NCBI GenBank assembly: GCA_003255065.1
Contig: QAOA01004621.1
Coordinates: 551,444-615,443 of the forward strand
Direction of reading: 5' to 3'
Source of the DNA: Cercis canadensis
Taxonomy: Eukaryota > Streptophyta > Magnoliopsida > Fabales > Fabaceae
Length of the DNA stretch: 64,000 nt
Shown here in pieces: positions 23,221-38,315 of this stretch (positions are counted from its first letter, which is position 1; every line of letters begins with the position of its first letter). The notes under the pieces are model-generated. The model had not been told where the DNA came from. It was given only the letters and a program-made list of their open reading frames with translations, and searched no databases. The position numbers and the translations under genes are program-made.

Positions 23221-25503
23221 GCAAATAAGTTACAAGAGTTTGGCTTAGCACTAAGTAGCATTGTCAATCAGGTTGGGCCAAAAAAACCAAAAATTAATTG
23301 GGGTTGATTTTTGGGCCCCGAGCTCAATCTTCAGGTTGAGCTGATTTGTATTATTTTATTATTTTTGAATTAAATACTAGTTTTAAAATAGAAAAAAATT
23401 AATAATAATAAAATTAAAATAAAATCGTGCTGAGCCAAAAAAAACTTGAATTTAATCAAGCCTCAAATTTTAAGCCCTAGCCCAATTTTATGCAATTTTA
23501 ATTGGTCTAGCTCAAAATTAACAATGCTAGTGATAAGGATTCAATAAATTTATCCAAATTAACTAAGGTTTAAATCTTAGGACTAGCACTCAAGAAAATT
23601 ATTTCCTAAATGCACCATGCCATTGTGAATGGTACACCGTTAAAATCTCATAAAGAGAAACTTAATCTCGACATATAAAAATTAGTCCAAAAATATTTTG
23701 ATTATTGAACTAAAAAATTATTCAAGATAATAAGAACCCAAGATTACATAAGTGGGGATATCCCAACAATATTATTGTAAATCAACAAGCAAGAAAAATA
23801 CATAAGTAAATAGTTAAATGTCTACCAACTAGATCGTAGATCAGTTGGTCATAAGACTCTCTTTGCAAGAATAAATTTTTGTGTTCAAGATCTCTCATTG
23901 ACAAAATGAAGATTTCAAAGCGTTCAACCACATAAAACTATAGTTGTGGGTATTTCAACAGTGGAACTCCTAGAACAGGGATGCCTCGCCCTAAGTTTAG
24001 CAAGTCTGACTTTATCCAAATATTGGAATTGGGCCCTGGTTCCTAGGTTAAAAAATAAATAAAAATAGTTGAACGTTTATCACCAACGAGCATGAGATAA
24101 TTCCATATGAAATAATTAATGAAACTTTGGAGATAGTAGAAGGGGTATTCAGTTGTTGTTGTTTTTTTTTTTTTTTGGTCTTTTATCCACGGGAGGTTAT
24201 ACAATAGCTAAGGATAATCTATTTTCTCCCAAAATCTCACTCCACCCGCACCTAATGAAATTTAAATTTGATATCTCTTTTATGAAATACTTAACCATTG
24301 GGATGTTTTCTTAGAGACGTATACCAGTTGTTTTGGCACTGAAGATGCAATCATTCCTTGCCCCAGCTAGATCTGCCACATCAAATGCACAGCAAAATTT
24401 ATCTCCGTCTTTGAGAAACCCTTGTGTGAAAGGAGTCTAAAAGTTGCTAGCCACCATTGCCAATAAGTCGTCGAATTGAGGTCAAGTCAAAAGTTGGATA
24501 TGATAAGCAAAGCGAACAGGTTGAAAGAGCAGCAAGGGCTCGTTTTCTTATATTTTCATGGATACTTTGCCCCTCGGGGAAAATGCCAAATATAAAGGTT
24601 AGTAGAATAGCACTTTTTGCCAGCGACCTCTGATCATGGTTGACCAGCTGATAATCCACTCATCCTCTTCTCGGTATCACCCTTTACTCCTGAACCAATG
24701 AAGCCAGCTGGGGTTTTGCCCTATTGTGTACCAAAACTTTTGGTATTGTAATTGCAATTGAAAAACCAAGATGAGCGACTAGTTTGGCATGAACCTAAGA
24801 AAACGTCATATCTCCTATGTGAGTTGGGTTATAAAGTGGTTACAGCTTGAGTGCTGTTCTTCCCCTTCCTCACCATAATGAGATGTAGACATCCCTTTGG
24901 TCTTAAGGTACCTAAAAAACTAAAAAGAGAGTATAATTATAACTATAATTAATATAAGCCTAATTATTCAATACCATAAATAATATAGCAGAATTGTCTT
25001 TGGGTATGGTCGATATTGTCTGTTTATTGGGCCAACATGTCTATCAAGTAAACAAATGGCACAAGTCATTACAATTGTCAATTCTGCTTTTGATATAAAT
25101 AGCACTTATGTTATTGTATAATTGATATTTCTACAAAAAGGAAATCAATTATTCAAAGTCACTAGATTTCATTTGATGGTGAGAGATTTGCATAATTTAA
25201 AAAGATTTTGTGTTCAAAGCTTCATGTCATTATGTGAAAAACATATTCACAATCAAAGCCAAAGTTGATAAAAAGCATTTGTTGTAATACTATCCTTTGG
25301 AAAAATCTTACCTTAAGAGACCTTGACTAATAGTTCAAGTAGTTATGTACCTAGTCGTTAAGTTTGAGGAGGTTCTCAAAACCGATAATCAAATCTCTCT
25401 TGGTGGTTATAATATTATTATGATAGTATTTATTGACAACTTAAATATTTTAACTTTTTCATGTAAAAGTTTTTGTTTTAAATATATATAATTATATATT
25501 ATA

Positions 25504-25740
25504 GGTTTAAATGTACAAATGGTCCCTATAATTTAGACAAATTTTGAATTAGATATCTATAATTTTTGTTTCCTCTTTTAGAGTCCTTATAGTTACACTT
25601 TTTTTAATTGGGTCTCTACTGTCACCTTCAGTTATAACTTCATCAGTTTAGTGCTCACATAACAAATAACTTGTCTATGTGAATATAAAGAAACTGACGT
25701 AGTGCTAAAGTGGCACAAAAATTGTTATTTTATCATATTT
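25504..25740. mobile_element. MITE fragment
   Basis: Sequence such as GTTTAAATGTACAAATGGTC, CCCTATAATTTAGAC and AATTGGGTCTCTACTGTCAC has the style of plant MITEs seen at 1074 and 60351. Only one arm is clear, so it is probably truncated. Confidence 0.45.
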
Positions 25741-26850
25741 TCTCTTAAAGTTTGAAATTGGTAAAAATGACGATGTGTCAATTTTTGTGTTACTTTNTTT
25801 CCATATTTTTTAGTCTTTGATTTTTAGAATCTTATTAATTTTAAATAGAAATAATTTCTGATATTTTCTAAAAGCCAGAAAGAAAATTTGTTCTGCTAAT
25901 GATAAAAGAATAACGAATTTTCGAGATAAATATTTTTCTTTTGACAAATAGATAAATCGTATTGATTGCTAGAATTTATCACGATGTTTTCGGGATAAAT
26001 TCATTGTAATATACTAATATTACATAATTTTCTCCTAGAAGATAGTTTTCCATCAGTTTCTTTGGGCAAAAGTAAATTCCTCGTATTTAGCTCATTACCT
26101 TAAGATCGAGTGCCAATAAGTAACCTGATTAGGAATATCATTTTTTTTCTTAACAAAAAAATCTCACGTCTTTAGTTTCGTTTTAGTGGTGTGTTGTCAG
26201 GAAAATCTCTTTTTGATTGAACCAACCAAGTTTGTAATGCATTAATTTTTTTTCTGATAATATATATATATATATATATATATATTAAGACTTTAACTAT
26301 GATTTTAGAATTTTTTAGTATCATTTCATCACAAACTATTTAATTTTATTTGTATAAATTTTAAACCTTGATTTTTTATTATTAATTATTCTCGTGTACT
26401 TGCACCATTTACTTTTAAAGATCCAAATCTTACCCCTCTTCTCCTTTAAGACTATTATATATTTTTTAATTTTCCATTAATTTCTTGGCCATTAACCCCA
26501 CACCTCTCATACTCAATGTCAATGATCCCATCTCTGATTCAATCCAAAATTGATAAAAATTTTCAAGTCCAAATACTAAACTGAACCGATTTAATATGTA
26601 ATTTTTTGTGAACCAAATTTGTGAATCGATCGAGGTGTAATTAGTTTGTAATTTTTGTGAACCGATTTAATCAGTTCGGTTTATTTAAGAGATGAAACCG
26701 ACCGAACCAAACCAATTTACACGCCTCGGTCCGAATCCGATCACCGAATCCCGCTTAACCTTTTCTCTTTCTACGCCTACTTCATGTGGCGGGAGATTAC
26801 TGAGTGAGAGGGTTTCAATTTTCAACACGACAGTGAACAAGGAGAGAGAA

Positions 26851-29800
26851 ATGACAGAGCACAGTGAAGCCATGGCATCCATGGACCTCCACGCCCTCCA
26901 CAGGTCTTTCTCTACATAAACGAAAATCTCTATTTTTTCTTTCTGTTTGTGTTCCTGAGATTTCTCTCACTCTCGCTGTTCTCTATTCAGTCGAATCGAG
27001 GAGCTCAGAGAGATTCACAAGTGTTGCGCTTTTCCAGAATTAAACCCTTCGGATGCCGAGAAATTACTGAAAGATTGTGCTCTTGAAATGGAGGTATTCG
27101 TTGTTTGTGTCCTATAATGGGTTCCTTTTTGTTTTTCCTTATTTACTTTGATTCTTATAGTTTTCTTAAAACAATGGAGATGATACAGAGTAGAGTGCAG
27201 CAGATTGTATCCGATTGCTCTGATGTGGGTTACTTAGGTGTTGAAGATTTGGGTAATTTCCTCTTTTAGTTCTTTCATTTTGCAAGTAAAATTAAACAGT
27301 GGGTGTAGTGTATGACATTTGGTACTGGCTTTACTGTCCAAAGTTGGTTTTTTTGGTTGAATGTATTGGTTTTTATCTCTCAGTTTCTGTAATTTTCTGT
27401 GGGAGATCTCTAGGGCAGATTTTGCTAGAAGTAGTAGTTTGGTAATTAAATGCAGCTGCATGGAATTTGAAAAGCATACAATTCAAACTGGTGCATTTCC
27501 TTAAGCATTTAACTAGTCATTGTAAAATGTCTTCAGAAAGATTATGATGATTATTTTACTTTTTTATGATGGATTGAAAGCATCATTATATCTGATGAGA
27601 TTTTTCATTGATCAATTTTAATACAGATGTATACCTAGAGCATTTGAAAGATGAACTTAACAAGGTGGAGGTTGAAAGCACTGATATAATTAATGAGATT
27701 GAGGTTCTCACCACAACTCACAAGGAAGGTGAGAATTTCAATTGTGTCATTCATGTATATACAAGGGTATGGAAATCTTTGCCGAGTAAATTGCTTTTCT
27801 CCTTTCTCCAGATTCTAGTATGTTGGAGGCTAAACTTGAAGAACTGAAATATTCTTTAGATTTTACTACATCAAAGGTTGGTTCTTTTTCAAATAGGAGA
27901 TGTTAGGCTTTACACTTCAACTCTCTGGTTTGATGAGTATTTGTACACTTAAATGGAGCCTTGTGTAAGATGCATTGTGAAGGAGGATAATAGATTATGG
28001 GTTTTTCATTTTATTAACACTTTATCCTATAACGAGTGCCCTCAATGATATGATTTTAGTAAATCAAATGTCATGCTTCGTATTTGAAAGAAATATACTT
28101 CCTAATCATAATCTATCACATGTTTATATTAATTGGTGTCTAAGAATAATGCCAAATAATATAAATAATTAGAAGAATATGTAGTTTCGTTGATTTATAG
28201 ATTTGTCTTTCTTTAGAGATGTATAATTATTCAATGAATGTCAGGGTTGTGGATAGACTACTAAGCAATTACATATATATTGAAGTGAATCTGGATCACA
28301 TGCTAAATGACAGTGGGGTGGCTGATATATGGATCCAAGTATCAAACCTTGTAATTTCTGACATTGAATGTACTATATGGTTCATTTTGTTATGTCCCTT
28401 ATTTGGTCTAATATTGGTCATATTGAGTTCTACCCTTCCCCCTTTTATAAAAAGATTGAGGTGGCATTCTTGCATATTAAGATAGTTTTTCGACATAAAT
28501 GGCTTTAGCTAATTCAGTTGTCTTACTGACAGGTGATTTTCACATGATGATGTACTTCATTTTACATATTACTTTTTTAAAATGTGGATGACATGCTGCT
28601 TGTGAGGTTTGTGGGATTTCCAATAAGAAATCATATTTTAACATTAGCTTCTAATAATTTTAGGATCAGAAGACAGCAAAAGCAAGTGAAGGTGTTGATT
28701 GCCCTATGCTAGAAACGGATCATTCAACTTTGACCAGTGCGCTTGAAGGCAAAAATGTGGAGGTTTTGTTAACTGAATGACACTATTTTTTTATCTGTTT
28801 GCTTCGTGATCATTGTATTATATTTTAAAAGATGAAAATTAATTATTTAGTGATAATTATCTGGTTCTTTGTTCAACAAATTATTCTGGCGACTTTTATA
28901 GTCATTTATGAGTTTATTTTTGTTTTATTTGGTTTTTACCTTGCAGATATTAGAACTTGATAATCTCATTGATGAAAAGAAGTCAGTTGTAAAAGCTTTG
29001 CAGGATCTTCAGTCTATGGTCAAATGGTAAATGCAGCCATTTTACTTACACTTTTCAGATATTTATCTGTTGTTTTCTCCATGCCTTACTCATCTTGTTC
29101 TGTTATTTAGGATTGATGCTGCAGAACAGATTGAGGATGCATTGACAGGCATAAAAGTGCTTGCATTTGATGGGAATTCCATTAGGTTGTCATTGCAGAC
29201 TTACATACCAAAGTTAGAGGGCCTCTCATACCTAGAAAGTGTTGAAAATATCATTGATGCAGCTGAACTGAATCATGAGTTATCAATTGAAGTTTTAGAG
29301 GGCACTATGAAGTTAAAGAATGTTCAGGTATCAAAATACATCATTATTTCTTAATCTGATACGTCTATGAGTATCATTATTCCATTTATTTGACAATTGG
29401 ATTGAATAATGACATTGTTTTCATTCCACTGACGTGGCAACAAACTGGTATGAACCAACAGTTATGGTAGCAACGTAGTAGAATTTGAATCACAATTTAG
29501 ATCAGCTGATTCAGCTCCTTCAAAATTACAATAAGCTTGTCTGTCAACAAATCCTAAATGTGTTGTGTCAAATGGAATGCTGTGGCTTGTGTCTTTCTGA
29601 AGTTGTTGTTTTGGTATTCTATGGTGTTCTAAAGTGGACAGTGACCAAGTGAACTTTGCCTCAAAGAAACAAGAAACTTGGATTCCTGGTTTAATTTTGA
29701 TATGAGGTTTATTATAGTATTCAGTTGGCTTAATTAGGTTATCATTGTTTCCTGTTAGAGTTTAGTATGTGAATGGTGTGTTTTGCTTCAGTTTGTTCTG

Positions 29801-32800
29801 CTTTTTAAATTTCTGGATTTACTGGATGTGTGATGTGGTAACACCCATGGGTTTTGATTTTCTTTTAATTATTTGTTTTTTAAACTTTATTGATTTCCTT
29901 TTAATTATTGGTTCTTAGTTATTGTCAGTTTTAACCATAGTACCTCTATGTTAGGAGCTTACACTCAACATTACAGTAAGTTAGTTTTTAATAGTCATGG
30001 AGCTCTTTTCTCTATATTGATTGATAAATTTGCATCCCAATATTTGATAATGTCTAAAAAACCTTAGTAGATTTCTCATGGATTTAATATAATCATTTTT
30101 ATAATCCTTGAAATCTCTTGATGTTTTATTGATGCTTTTCACATTGTTATAAAGGTTTTTCCAAATGATGTATATGTGAACGACATTGTGGATACTGCAA
30201 AGTCTCTCAGGTTTGTCGTCTCCTTTTATTTATTTTCTTAAATACCTGCTCTGTTTTCTTAATCTCTTTCTTCCGCTCATTCCTTATTGTTATAACTCCT
30301 GAATTATCATCATTTCTGTTCCTAGTACAATAATATTCTGATAAATGATGGTAATTGTATCATGTATTTAAATATTTATTTCAGCTGTTAACTTTTGTTT
30401 CAAAATATTTCAACAAAATCATCTAGTCTCTTGGGATGTGTATGAATTGTACAAAATTTTTGAAAAATTAGTATGATATCAAACTACATTTAATTAGAGC
30501 CTCAGCATTAAATAGCATGTAAGAGCAGAATTTTTGCTTAGGAAAAGAAACTAAATTAGGGCTGAAGCCATCCAGGATATTTCCAAAAATTAAGGATATT
30601 ACTTTAACATATAGGAACAGATTTTTGGCTTTGTAAGTCCAGATTCAGATTCTTTACATGTTTAAATATATAAAATGCCTCTGCGAGTGTATGTATTTTT
30701 AATTTTATACCTTCTTTATGCATCATCCTCTATGTTACAGCCATCTGAGAAAGAGCAATAGCAATACTGTTTTTGTAACTGACTGAAGTAAACTGGACTT
30801 TTGTGAAAAACTAAAAAAGTGCAGAGCAAATTATGCTGCAAATATTATGTGTTACAGGGAGGTAAAGATTTTCAACCTCCAGCTTCTTGCACTTGGCTTT
30901 TATCCAATGCTCTGTAGCTATATTTAAGCTTTGTTTGCTTTATAGTAATTCGAGGATTCCAAAGTGACATGTTATTGCTTTAATCATGAAACAATCCCTC
31001 ACTATTAAGATAAATTCCTCTAAAATGGGGCTCCTGGTATCTCAAGTCTCAACAGTATGGTTTGCCTAAAGAAATGCCTTTCTTCAATGAAAAGAAGGAA
31101 GAGGAATAAGAAATCCCTTCCCCCTTCTTTTGTGTTATTTAGCAGTGTGTCTTATAACTAATCGATTCTGGACTTGTGTTAGACCTTTGCATTTAGGATT
31201 TTGCTAATGGTTTACACTTTAACTAACCTTATTCTTTATGAAGAGTATCTTCATTGTTATTTGCATTTGCCTGAAACTAAAAGAAGAAATACGAGAAGCA
31301 GTTGGCATATGATTTGATTCATTTTGTTGGATATTTTATGCAGTAAGTCTTCATTGCAGTGGTTTGTGAGAAAAGTGCAAGATAGAACTATACTTAGCAC
31401 ACTTAGACGACTTATGGTAAAGGATGCTACTAAATCAAGGTCAGATTGTTATGCCGTTCTTTAGTTTTGATATTCTTATGTTTGGCTCACATAATATTTG
31501 ATTAGTTTTTTGTATATTATCTTATGATTTTACATTCTCTTCACCGTTTTATCTCCCATTGCAGATACTCACTTGAGTACTTGTATAGAGATGAGACTAT
31601 AGTAGCTCATATGGCTGGAGGAATTGATGCGTTCATAAAGTTGTCTCAGGATTGGCCATTATTTGGTTCTCCATTGAAGCTGATATCTCTCAAGAGCTCA
31701 GATAATTTGAAGGGGATTTCATTAGGTTTTCTTTGCAAAGTTGAGGTGAGAGAATTTCACTGATTTTTATCCCTGTATCAGCTAGAAATCTCCTCATATT
31801 CATACTTGCTTTATGATTTTTCTACTAAATGTTGTTCAACCTATTGAAATTACAGAGTAGCTTATTCTTGCATGTCTTTCTCATTTCTTGTGATAACTGG
31901 AAAAATAATTTCTGCAATATTTTAGTGTCTATTCCCTTATTTGTCCTGAACGATGTCTATCTTATAACATGCCTTGATGTAGGATAGCAGAAGGCTTAGG
32001 ATAGATAGGTTACGATTAGAATTTTTTTGGTAGGATTAATGAGTAAAATCTGCGGGATTGAAGGTATATTTAGGATATTAGAGGGAAATAGTGGTAGACA
32101 AGCAACAGAATGGGCTTTAAGGGTCAAATTAATTGGTGGGGTGCTATGAACAATACCTACAAAATTAATGTGATGGATTCTAGGGTAAATTCAAGTAAAC
32201 AATGAGGATTTTGAAAGAGAATTTTTGATTATGTCTGCTAAAGAAGTTAAGGATAAAATTAATCAAAACTAAAACAGAAGTCAAGAAGAAAATTAACCTG
32301 GGCACAACCCTAGGGTTTAACTGCATCATACAATCAAAAAATTCTGTTCATTTTACAGTTAGTAGATGCATATGAAATGGGATAATTGAATGGATAGATT
32401 TCTAGGGTTTGTTGGCACTTACTGGTAAAATGATGGTGAGGACAGGAGGAACCTTGATGTGCCGAGTGTGCTTTTACTGAGTTCAAATGATGTTTAACTT
32501 ATCCTTAAAGAAGCTGCCATGCTAGCACAAATCAGTGATTGTGTTTCCTGCAATTAGCCCATATTAATCCTGAAATTCAAATTCAATGAGGCCTCCTACA
32601 TGTGGGGTTAACTACAAGTCCTAAGCTAAAATAGATCATAGATGTAACATGAATGATGCAGCTTTTTGTAATGTCAACAAAGTATTTTGAGGGAGGAGCA
32701 GTGGACCGTCCTCTCTAGCACTAAGGCGCTGGCTCCTTCACTAGCCTGGGGTTCCTCTCCCCCAGTCCCCTCCAGCACAAGCGCTGGCACCTCTACCTAC

Positions 32801-33323
32801 AGAGTACTGACCAAGATAAAATAAGTATTTTGAGGGATATGATCCTCAGACAAAAATATTTGATCAGTGGTTAAACAAGACACCAAAAACTAGAAACAAA
32901 TTGCTCCCAATAGTTTACAAGATGGTACTTGAATTCTTTCCTCATTCATCTCTTAGATCTTCGATAGTGTATTGTTTGGCAGTAATGCTGATTCCAGTGA
33001 TGCACTTATGTCACTTGAATTTCCGAGGTTAAATGGCTTTATGGGACTATTTCTAAGCTGTCATTGGGGATATTTACATCCTCATCTTTATCTTGACTTC
33101 TAGTATTATTCTGTTCATAATTTGTTGGAAGACTAGCATATTTTGGGTGATTGATTTCTTTTTTTTTTTCGTTTTTCCTCTTTGGGACGGGGGTTTGCTT
33201 CTTTAGAAGCTGGCTAATTCTTCAGATGTCCATATTCGGCAAAATATATCAAGCTTCATTGATGCCATCGAAGAGATACTGATAGAACAGATGCAGTTGG
33301 ATCTTCATGCTGGTGATACTTAA
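26851..33323 (+). CDS. Twelve-exon coiled-coil protein of unrecognised family
   Basis: Exons: 26851-26903, 26991-27093, 27189-27252, 27627-27728, 27812-27876, 28664-28762, 28947-29026, 29111-29327, 30155-30210, 31344-31439, 31565-31745 and 33207-33323 (TAA). All borders are GT-AG and phases agree, giving 1233 bp and 410 residues. After an N-terminal helix (SRIEELREIHKCC), heptad-rich segments with many Leu, Glu and Lys run from about residue 70 to 190 (YLEHLKDELNKVEVE; LELDNLIDEKKSVVKALQDL), a clear coiled coil. The second half is globular and mixed alpha/beta (FVRKVQDRTILSTLRRLMV; FIKLSQDWPLFGSPLKLISL). There is no signal peptide or membrane helix. A coiled coil followed by a compact C-terminal domain recalls kinetochore RWD-type proteins, but this is only a shape argument and I assign no function. 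Start choice: first ATG in frame in exon 1; Met8 and Met11 are alternatives. Confidence 0.88.
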
Positions 33324-33861
33324 GCCTAATGATGTAACACTCTAGATTGTAGATACCTCCAGAGCCTATTAGTTTGTAACTGTAACTCTGTATTGGGAAC
33401 ATGATTTTCTTTCCACATTTTAGACTTAACATTTGACGTTTGAATAGTAAGAAGTATCACTGTAGTCTGGTATTGTACTGGAGTTGAAATTTTACATGCT
33501 TCATACACTTATTCATTCTAAATTAATAGATGTATATTAAAACTTGATAAATTTATCATTTTGGAAATTATATCTTGCTATAAACTTGTATGATGTATCT
33601 AAGAAAGAAATAGCAGAAATAATAGTGTATTGATCTCATAATTTATAAATGAAATATGGAGTTACAAGGTATACATGGTTGATGACCCTTATACAACCAT
33701 CCACAAATTTGGTAAGGAAATTTAAACATTAAAATGAACATTATTCTATTGCTCCTGGAAACATGTGAAGAGTGAATGACGAAGTGGGAAAAGAAAAAAG
33801 AAAAAAAGAAAAAAAGAATGCATGTGAAAGAGAGCTCGTGCATTTAGCACATGTTGGGGGT
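33324..33861. other. Convergent 3' ends of the coiled-coil gene and CHS
   Basis: Two genes converge here: the twelve-exon gene stops at 33323 and CHS (minus) stops at 33862. The interval is AT-rich and fits two 3' UTRs. An A/G-rich run at 33789-33815 lies in the CHS 3' UTR. No other feature seen. Confidence 0.6.
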
Positions 33862-35371
<1,510 letters not shown>

Positions 35372-35660
35372 TTTTTCCCTAAACTTTGTAACGAAAAATT
35401 ACAAGAAAAATTGATGAGGTACCACTTAAGTGGATGGTGCTATTAGTTGTAGTAGTAGTAGTAACACCAAAGGCTTAATTGGGATACTACGAAATGGTAG
35501 AGAAGACAATAGATATATATATATAGGGAAGGTAGTGGTTGGTGGTAGATGGAATTCACCTCTTGCTTGACCAAAGCCTATAATAAGCAAAAATGTTCAA
35601 TGACTATCGTGGCCGGCTACTCGCTTAAAATTGGAGTTTGGTGAGGTTTGTGTCCCAAAC
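35372..35660 (-). promoter_or_regulatory. CHS promoter and 5' UTR
   Basis: A TATA box (TATATATATATA, 35513-35525) lies about 145 bases before the ATG, predicting a start near 35485. Just upstream, the minus strand reads CCACCAACCACTACC (about 35534-35548), which contains ACCAACC, an AC/MYB-recognition element typical of phenylpropanoid and flavonoid promoters. Control by R2R3-MYB factors is therefore likely. The region is duplicated at 39250 (see there), and that copy lacks the AC element. Confidence 0.65.
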
Positions 35661-36675
35661 CTACACACGCATGACAAGGTAGACTGAAGACTATTCCTTA
35701 CCAAACTATAACACGTACTCTATTATATTTTACGCAAAGCTTTGAATGGTCATATACTGCTTAATTTTCCATTATAGAAAAAGGGGAGGGTGGGAGGAAA
35801 TAAAACAAGGGACCAAAAAACAACGACGATAAAAGCGATGATTTAGTCTTTTTAGGCTGGTGCTCGCATCAAAGAAAGATTAGAATTTGCGGGAATGGTA
35901 TTTTGACAAAGAGTGTGATCAATAGTTGATGGCGATGATTATAATATAAAATTTGAATTGAATAATATTTGATGATGAGAAACTTATATTAAGTTAGTTA
36001 ACTTTACTATTCAACGAAATAGATAATTAAAAGTATGATAAAAAATTAAAGTTTTTGTCAGTTGTAAATAAAATATAACAAACGTTAATTAATAATAATA
36101 ATAAAATATAACAAACTTTAGTTCATCTGATGTTTAAGGACATGGGCTATGACCACTTAATTGGACTAAAGTCTTTGGTCAAGGATATGCATATATTAAT
36201 AGTTTGTTTATTATTTCATAATATTTATATGTTACTGGATAATTATAAAAAGTTAATCTTGATTTAAATTAAAAAATTATAGTATTGCCATGTAGCAAGA
36301 AGGTTAAACTTCATATTTTCCTACATAAAGAGATTAATTTAGAGATTTTTAGCACTTATGGAGTCTTAAATATTTTTTTTTTTTTCAAAATGGTGAGACT
36401 CTTAGAATATTTCCCTCGATCTAAAATGAGATTTGAACTTAACACTTTTAGAATGAAGTATATAGTGCTCAATCATTAGTGTGTCATCTTGAAAATTAGG
36501 GTTTTATCTGCAAATTTGTTTTATAGATAATGCTCCAGAGGACTAAAAATATATTCTAGGTTTCATTCTCTCTCTATATATTTTACAAGTTATGGCACAA
36601 ATCTTAGACCAATTTTAGAATATACCCATTGTCTATAATGGGCACTAGCGTACATCCCATGTAGCACAACTAGAG
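35513..36675. repeat. Segmental duplication, copy 1 (CHS upstream region)
   Basis: Three blocks recur further right: 35515-35660 with 39253-39358, 35690-36085 with 39862-40260, and 36117-36675 with 41096-41768. Shared landmarks include AATGTTCAATGACTATCGTG, ACGCAAAGCTTTGAATGGT, GATCAATAGTT(g/a)ATGGCGAT and GGGCACTAGCGTACATCCC. Copy 1 is compact and directly joined to CHS. Confidence 0.93.
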
Positions 36676-36889
36676 CCACACGTTTTTGGCATATCTTTTT
36701 GCAATAAGTATACAAATTGCACAGTTTGTTTTTATTTAAAAAATTCAAGTTTAGGTGACTTCATTGAAATTATTTTCTGTTAGATGTAAATCATGTTAGT
36801 TGTGTAATTTGCATACACTTGTGTATAATTGTAAAATAGACAGTCACATACTTATACCTCTAATTGCACCACGTAAGAGTGTTGACCGG

Positions 36890-37275
36890 GACCCATTACA
36901 TCTAGTGGTCCAAATTTGACAAAGTCTGTCCAGCACATAGGTAGAAAAGGGAATACTTGTGCAGATTGGCTAGCAAAGCATAGCCTTTCGCAAGCTTTGG
37001 GAGTAGTCCACCTTGCTTCTCCTTAGCTGAGTTGTTTAGTCTCTTGGTAGTTGATGATATAGGGATAGCTTTTCCCCCTGCTAGTGTTTTGTAGTTTGTT
37101 TTTTGTTTTGGGCTATAGCCCCGTTACCTTATCAAAAAAATAAAAATAAAAAATTGACAAAGTCTTTGTATTTGACATACGTCTAATATTACATTAGACT
37201 AAATCTTTCTATCCATATGCATCAACTTTGGCATGAACATCTTTGCTCATTTTAGATATATAAGTATAAACAAAG
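36890..37275 (+). repeat. Lone diverged monomer of the 284-bp satellite, split by a LINE
   Basis: Sequence around 36905-36927 and 37154-37260 (CCAAATTTGACAAAGTCT, then TTTGTATTTGACATACGTCT, AATATTACATTAGACTAAAT and CATCTTTGCTCATTTTAGAT) aligns with the 284-bp units of 42.35-44.06 kb. A LINE insertion separates the two parts. Confidence 0.75.
36928..37153 (+). mobile_element. 5'-truncated LINE with 12-bp target-site duplication
   Basis: The insert begins inside the RNase H-like tail (QHIGRKGNTCADWLAKHSL, stop at 37024-37026) and ends in a 3' UTR plus an A-rich tail (about 37133-37153). The 12-base TTGACAAAGTCT stands immediately before (36916-36927) and after (37154-37165) the insert. The related satellite units at 42-44 kb show the uninterrupted site. 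This is a textbook truncated L1-type insertion by target-primed reverse transcription. Confidence 0.9.
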
Positions 37276-37330
37276 GCAAGTCCAGAGTATCCATTAGCAG
37301 TAATGTGCATCATTACCCATCCCAATGTGG

Positions 37331-38315
37331 TGTAACTGTGAAGCTTTGAAGACTTGCGGAAGCAGATCATGATTCAATGCAGAATGTAGCAGAACAGAGG
37401 CATGAAGGGAAAATGCTGAGAAAATGTGAGAAAGTGGAGACAAAATTCATAGAGAGAGAGAAAAGAAAGAAACTGAATGTGTAGATTGTAATTGTATTTG
37501 ATGAATGAATATTCAGAAATTACACAATATAGAGCAATTCATTTCTAACAGAATGCTTAACTAACTAACCACTTTCCATAAATGGTTACTTACGTGGCTA
37601 ACTAATTTCTATAAATAATTATCCACTCTTTAACTAATCCTAACTATTTTAACTCAGCTCTAATAACTAACCACCATCATACTGAGTTACTCTATTTACA
37701 TCCCCCCTCAAACTCATGGGGCCAGGTAGCACAATGAGTTTGTTGCGGTTTAATTGAAAAGCCAATGTAGAGAGAGGTTTGGTTAACACATTTGCAAGTT
37801 GATCAGCAGAAGGAATATGACACAGCCTTAGAAACTTGGTGAGTAACTTCTCTCGAATGAAATGACAATCAATTTCAATGTTTTTTGTTTGAGCATGGAG
37901 AATAGGATTAGATGCTAGAAATGTGGCACTGAGATTGTCATACAGCAGTAAATGTGATTTAGGTAAAGAAACATGTAGTTTCTTGAGAAGGGATTGCAAC
38001 CATTGTAACTCTGAAGTAGCATTGGCTAGAGCACAATACTCAGCCTCAGTACTGGACCTAACAACCACTTTCTGCTTACCAAAAGACAAAGAGATAAGGC
38101 TGGCACCAAAAGAGACTGCATGGCCACCAATGCTTCTACTGTCATCAGGGCATCCTACCCAGTCAGAGTCTGAGTAAGCGATTAAAGGAAGAGTCGTAGA
38201 CTTGGAGAGAGTGTGCCCTTCAGGTATCTACGTAAATGCTTTGCAGCTTGCAAATGGATGTCTGTAGGACTGCTCGTGAATTGACAGAGGCGATTTAAAT
38301 GCAACTATGAGAGAG
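37331..38315 (-). mobile_element. 3' end of a Ty1/copia retrotransposon (RNase H, PPT and LTR)
   Basis: On the minus strand, reverse-transcriptase/RNase H sequence reads LNRLCQF, AAKHLRRYLKGTL, then YSDSDWVGCPDDSRSIGGHA, VVVRSSTEAEYCALANATSE, LHAQTKNIEIDCHFIREKLL and LANVLTKPL, the usual copia order. The upstream part has stops and shifts, while the last 140 codons (38089-37667) are open. A polypurine tract GAGGGGGGA (37701-37709) is followed by an LTR starting TGTAAATAGA at 37700 and ending with ACA near 37331. The 5' part and the other LTR are missing, so it cannot move by itself. Confidence 0.9.

Larger units (their letters stand above)
22066..26850. other. Intergenic DNA with transposon debris, no intact gene
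   Basis: It holds a LINE fragment (23068-23220), a 'flow'-type MITE piece (about 25504-25740), tRNA-like boxes near 23835-23915 (TCAGTTGGTCATAAG then GTGTTCAAGATC) and an (AT)n run at 26262-26286. A minus-strand 70-codon frame at 24447-24659 has no recognisable domain. The right edge contains the likely promoter of the twelve-exon gene. Confidence 0.6.

Noticed and set aside
32690..32820. tRNA or structured RNA in a GC-rich patch with GGCGCTGGCTCC and AGCGCTGGCACC
   Set aside because: No cloverleaf and no pol III boxes; it lies in an intron and is probably repeat-derived.
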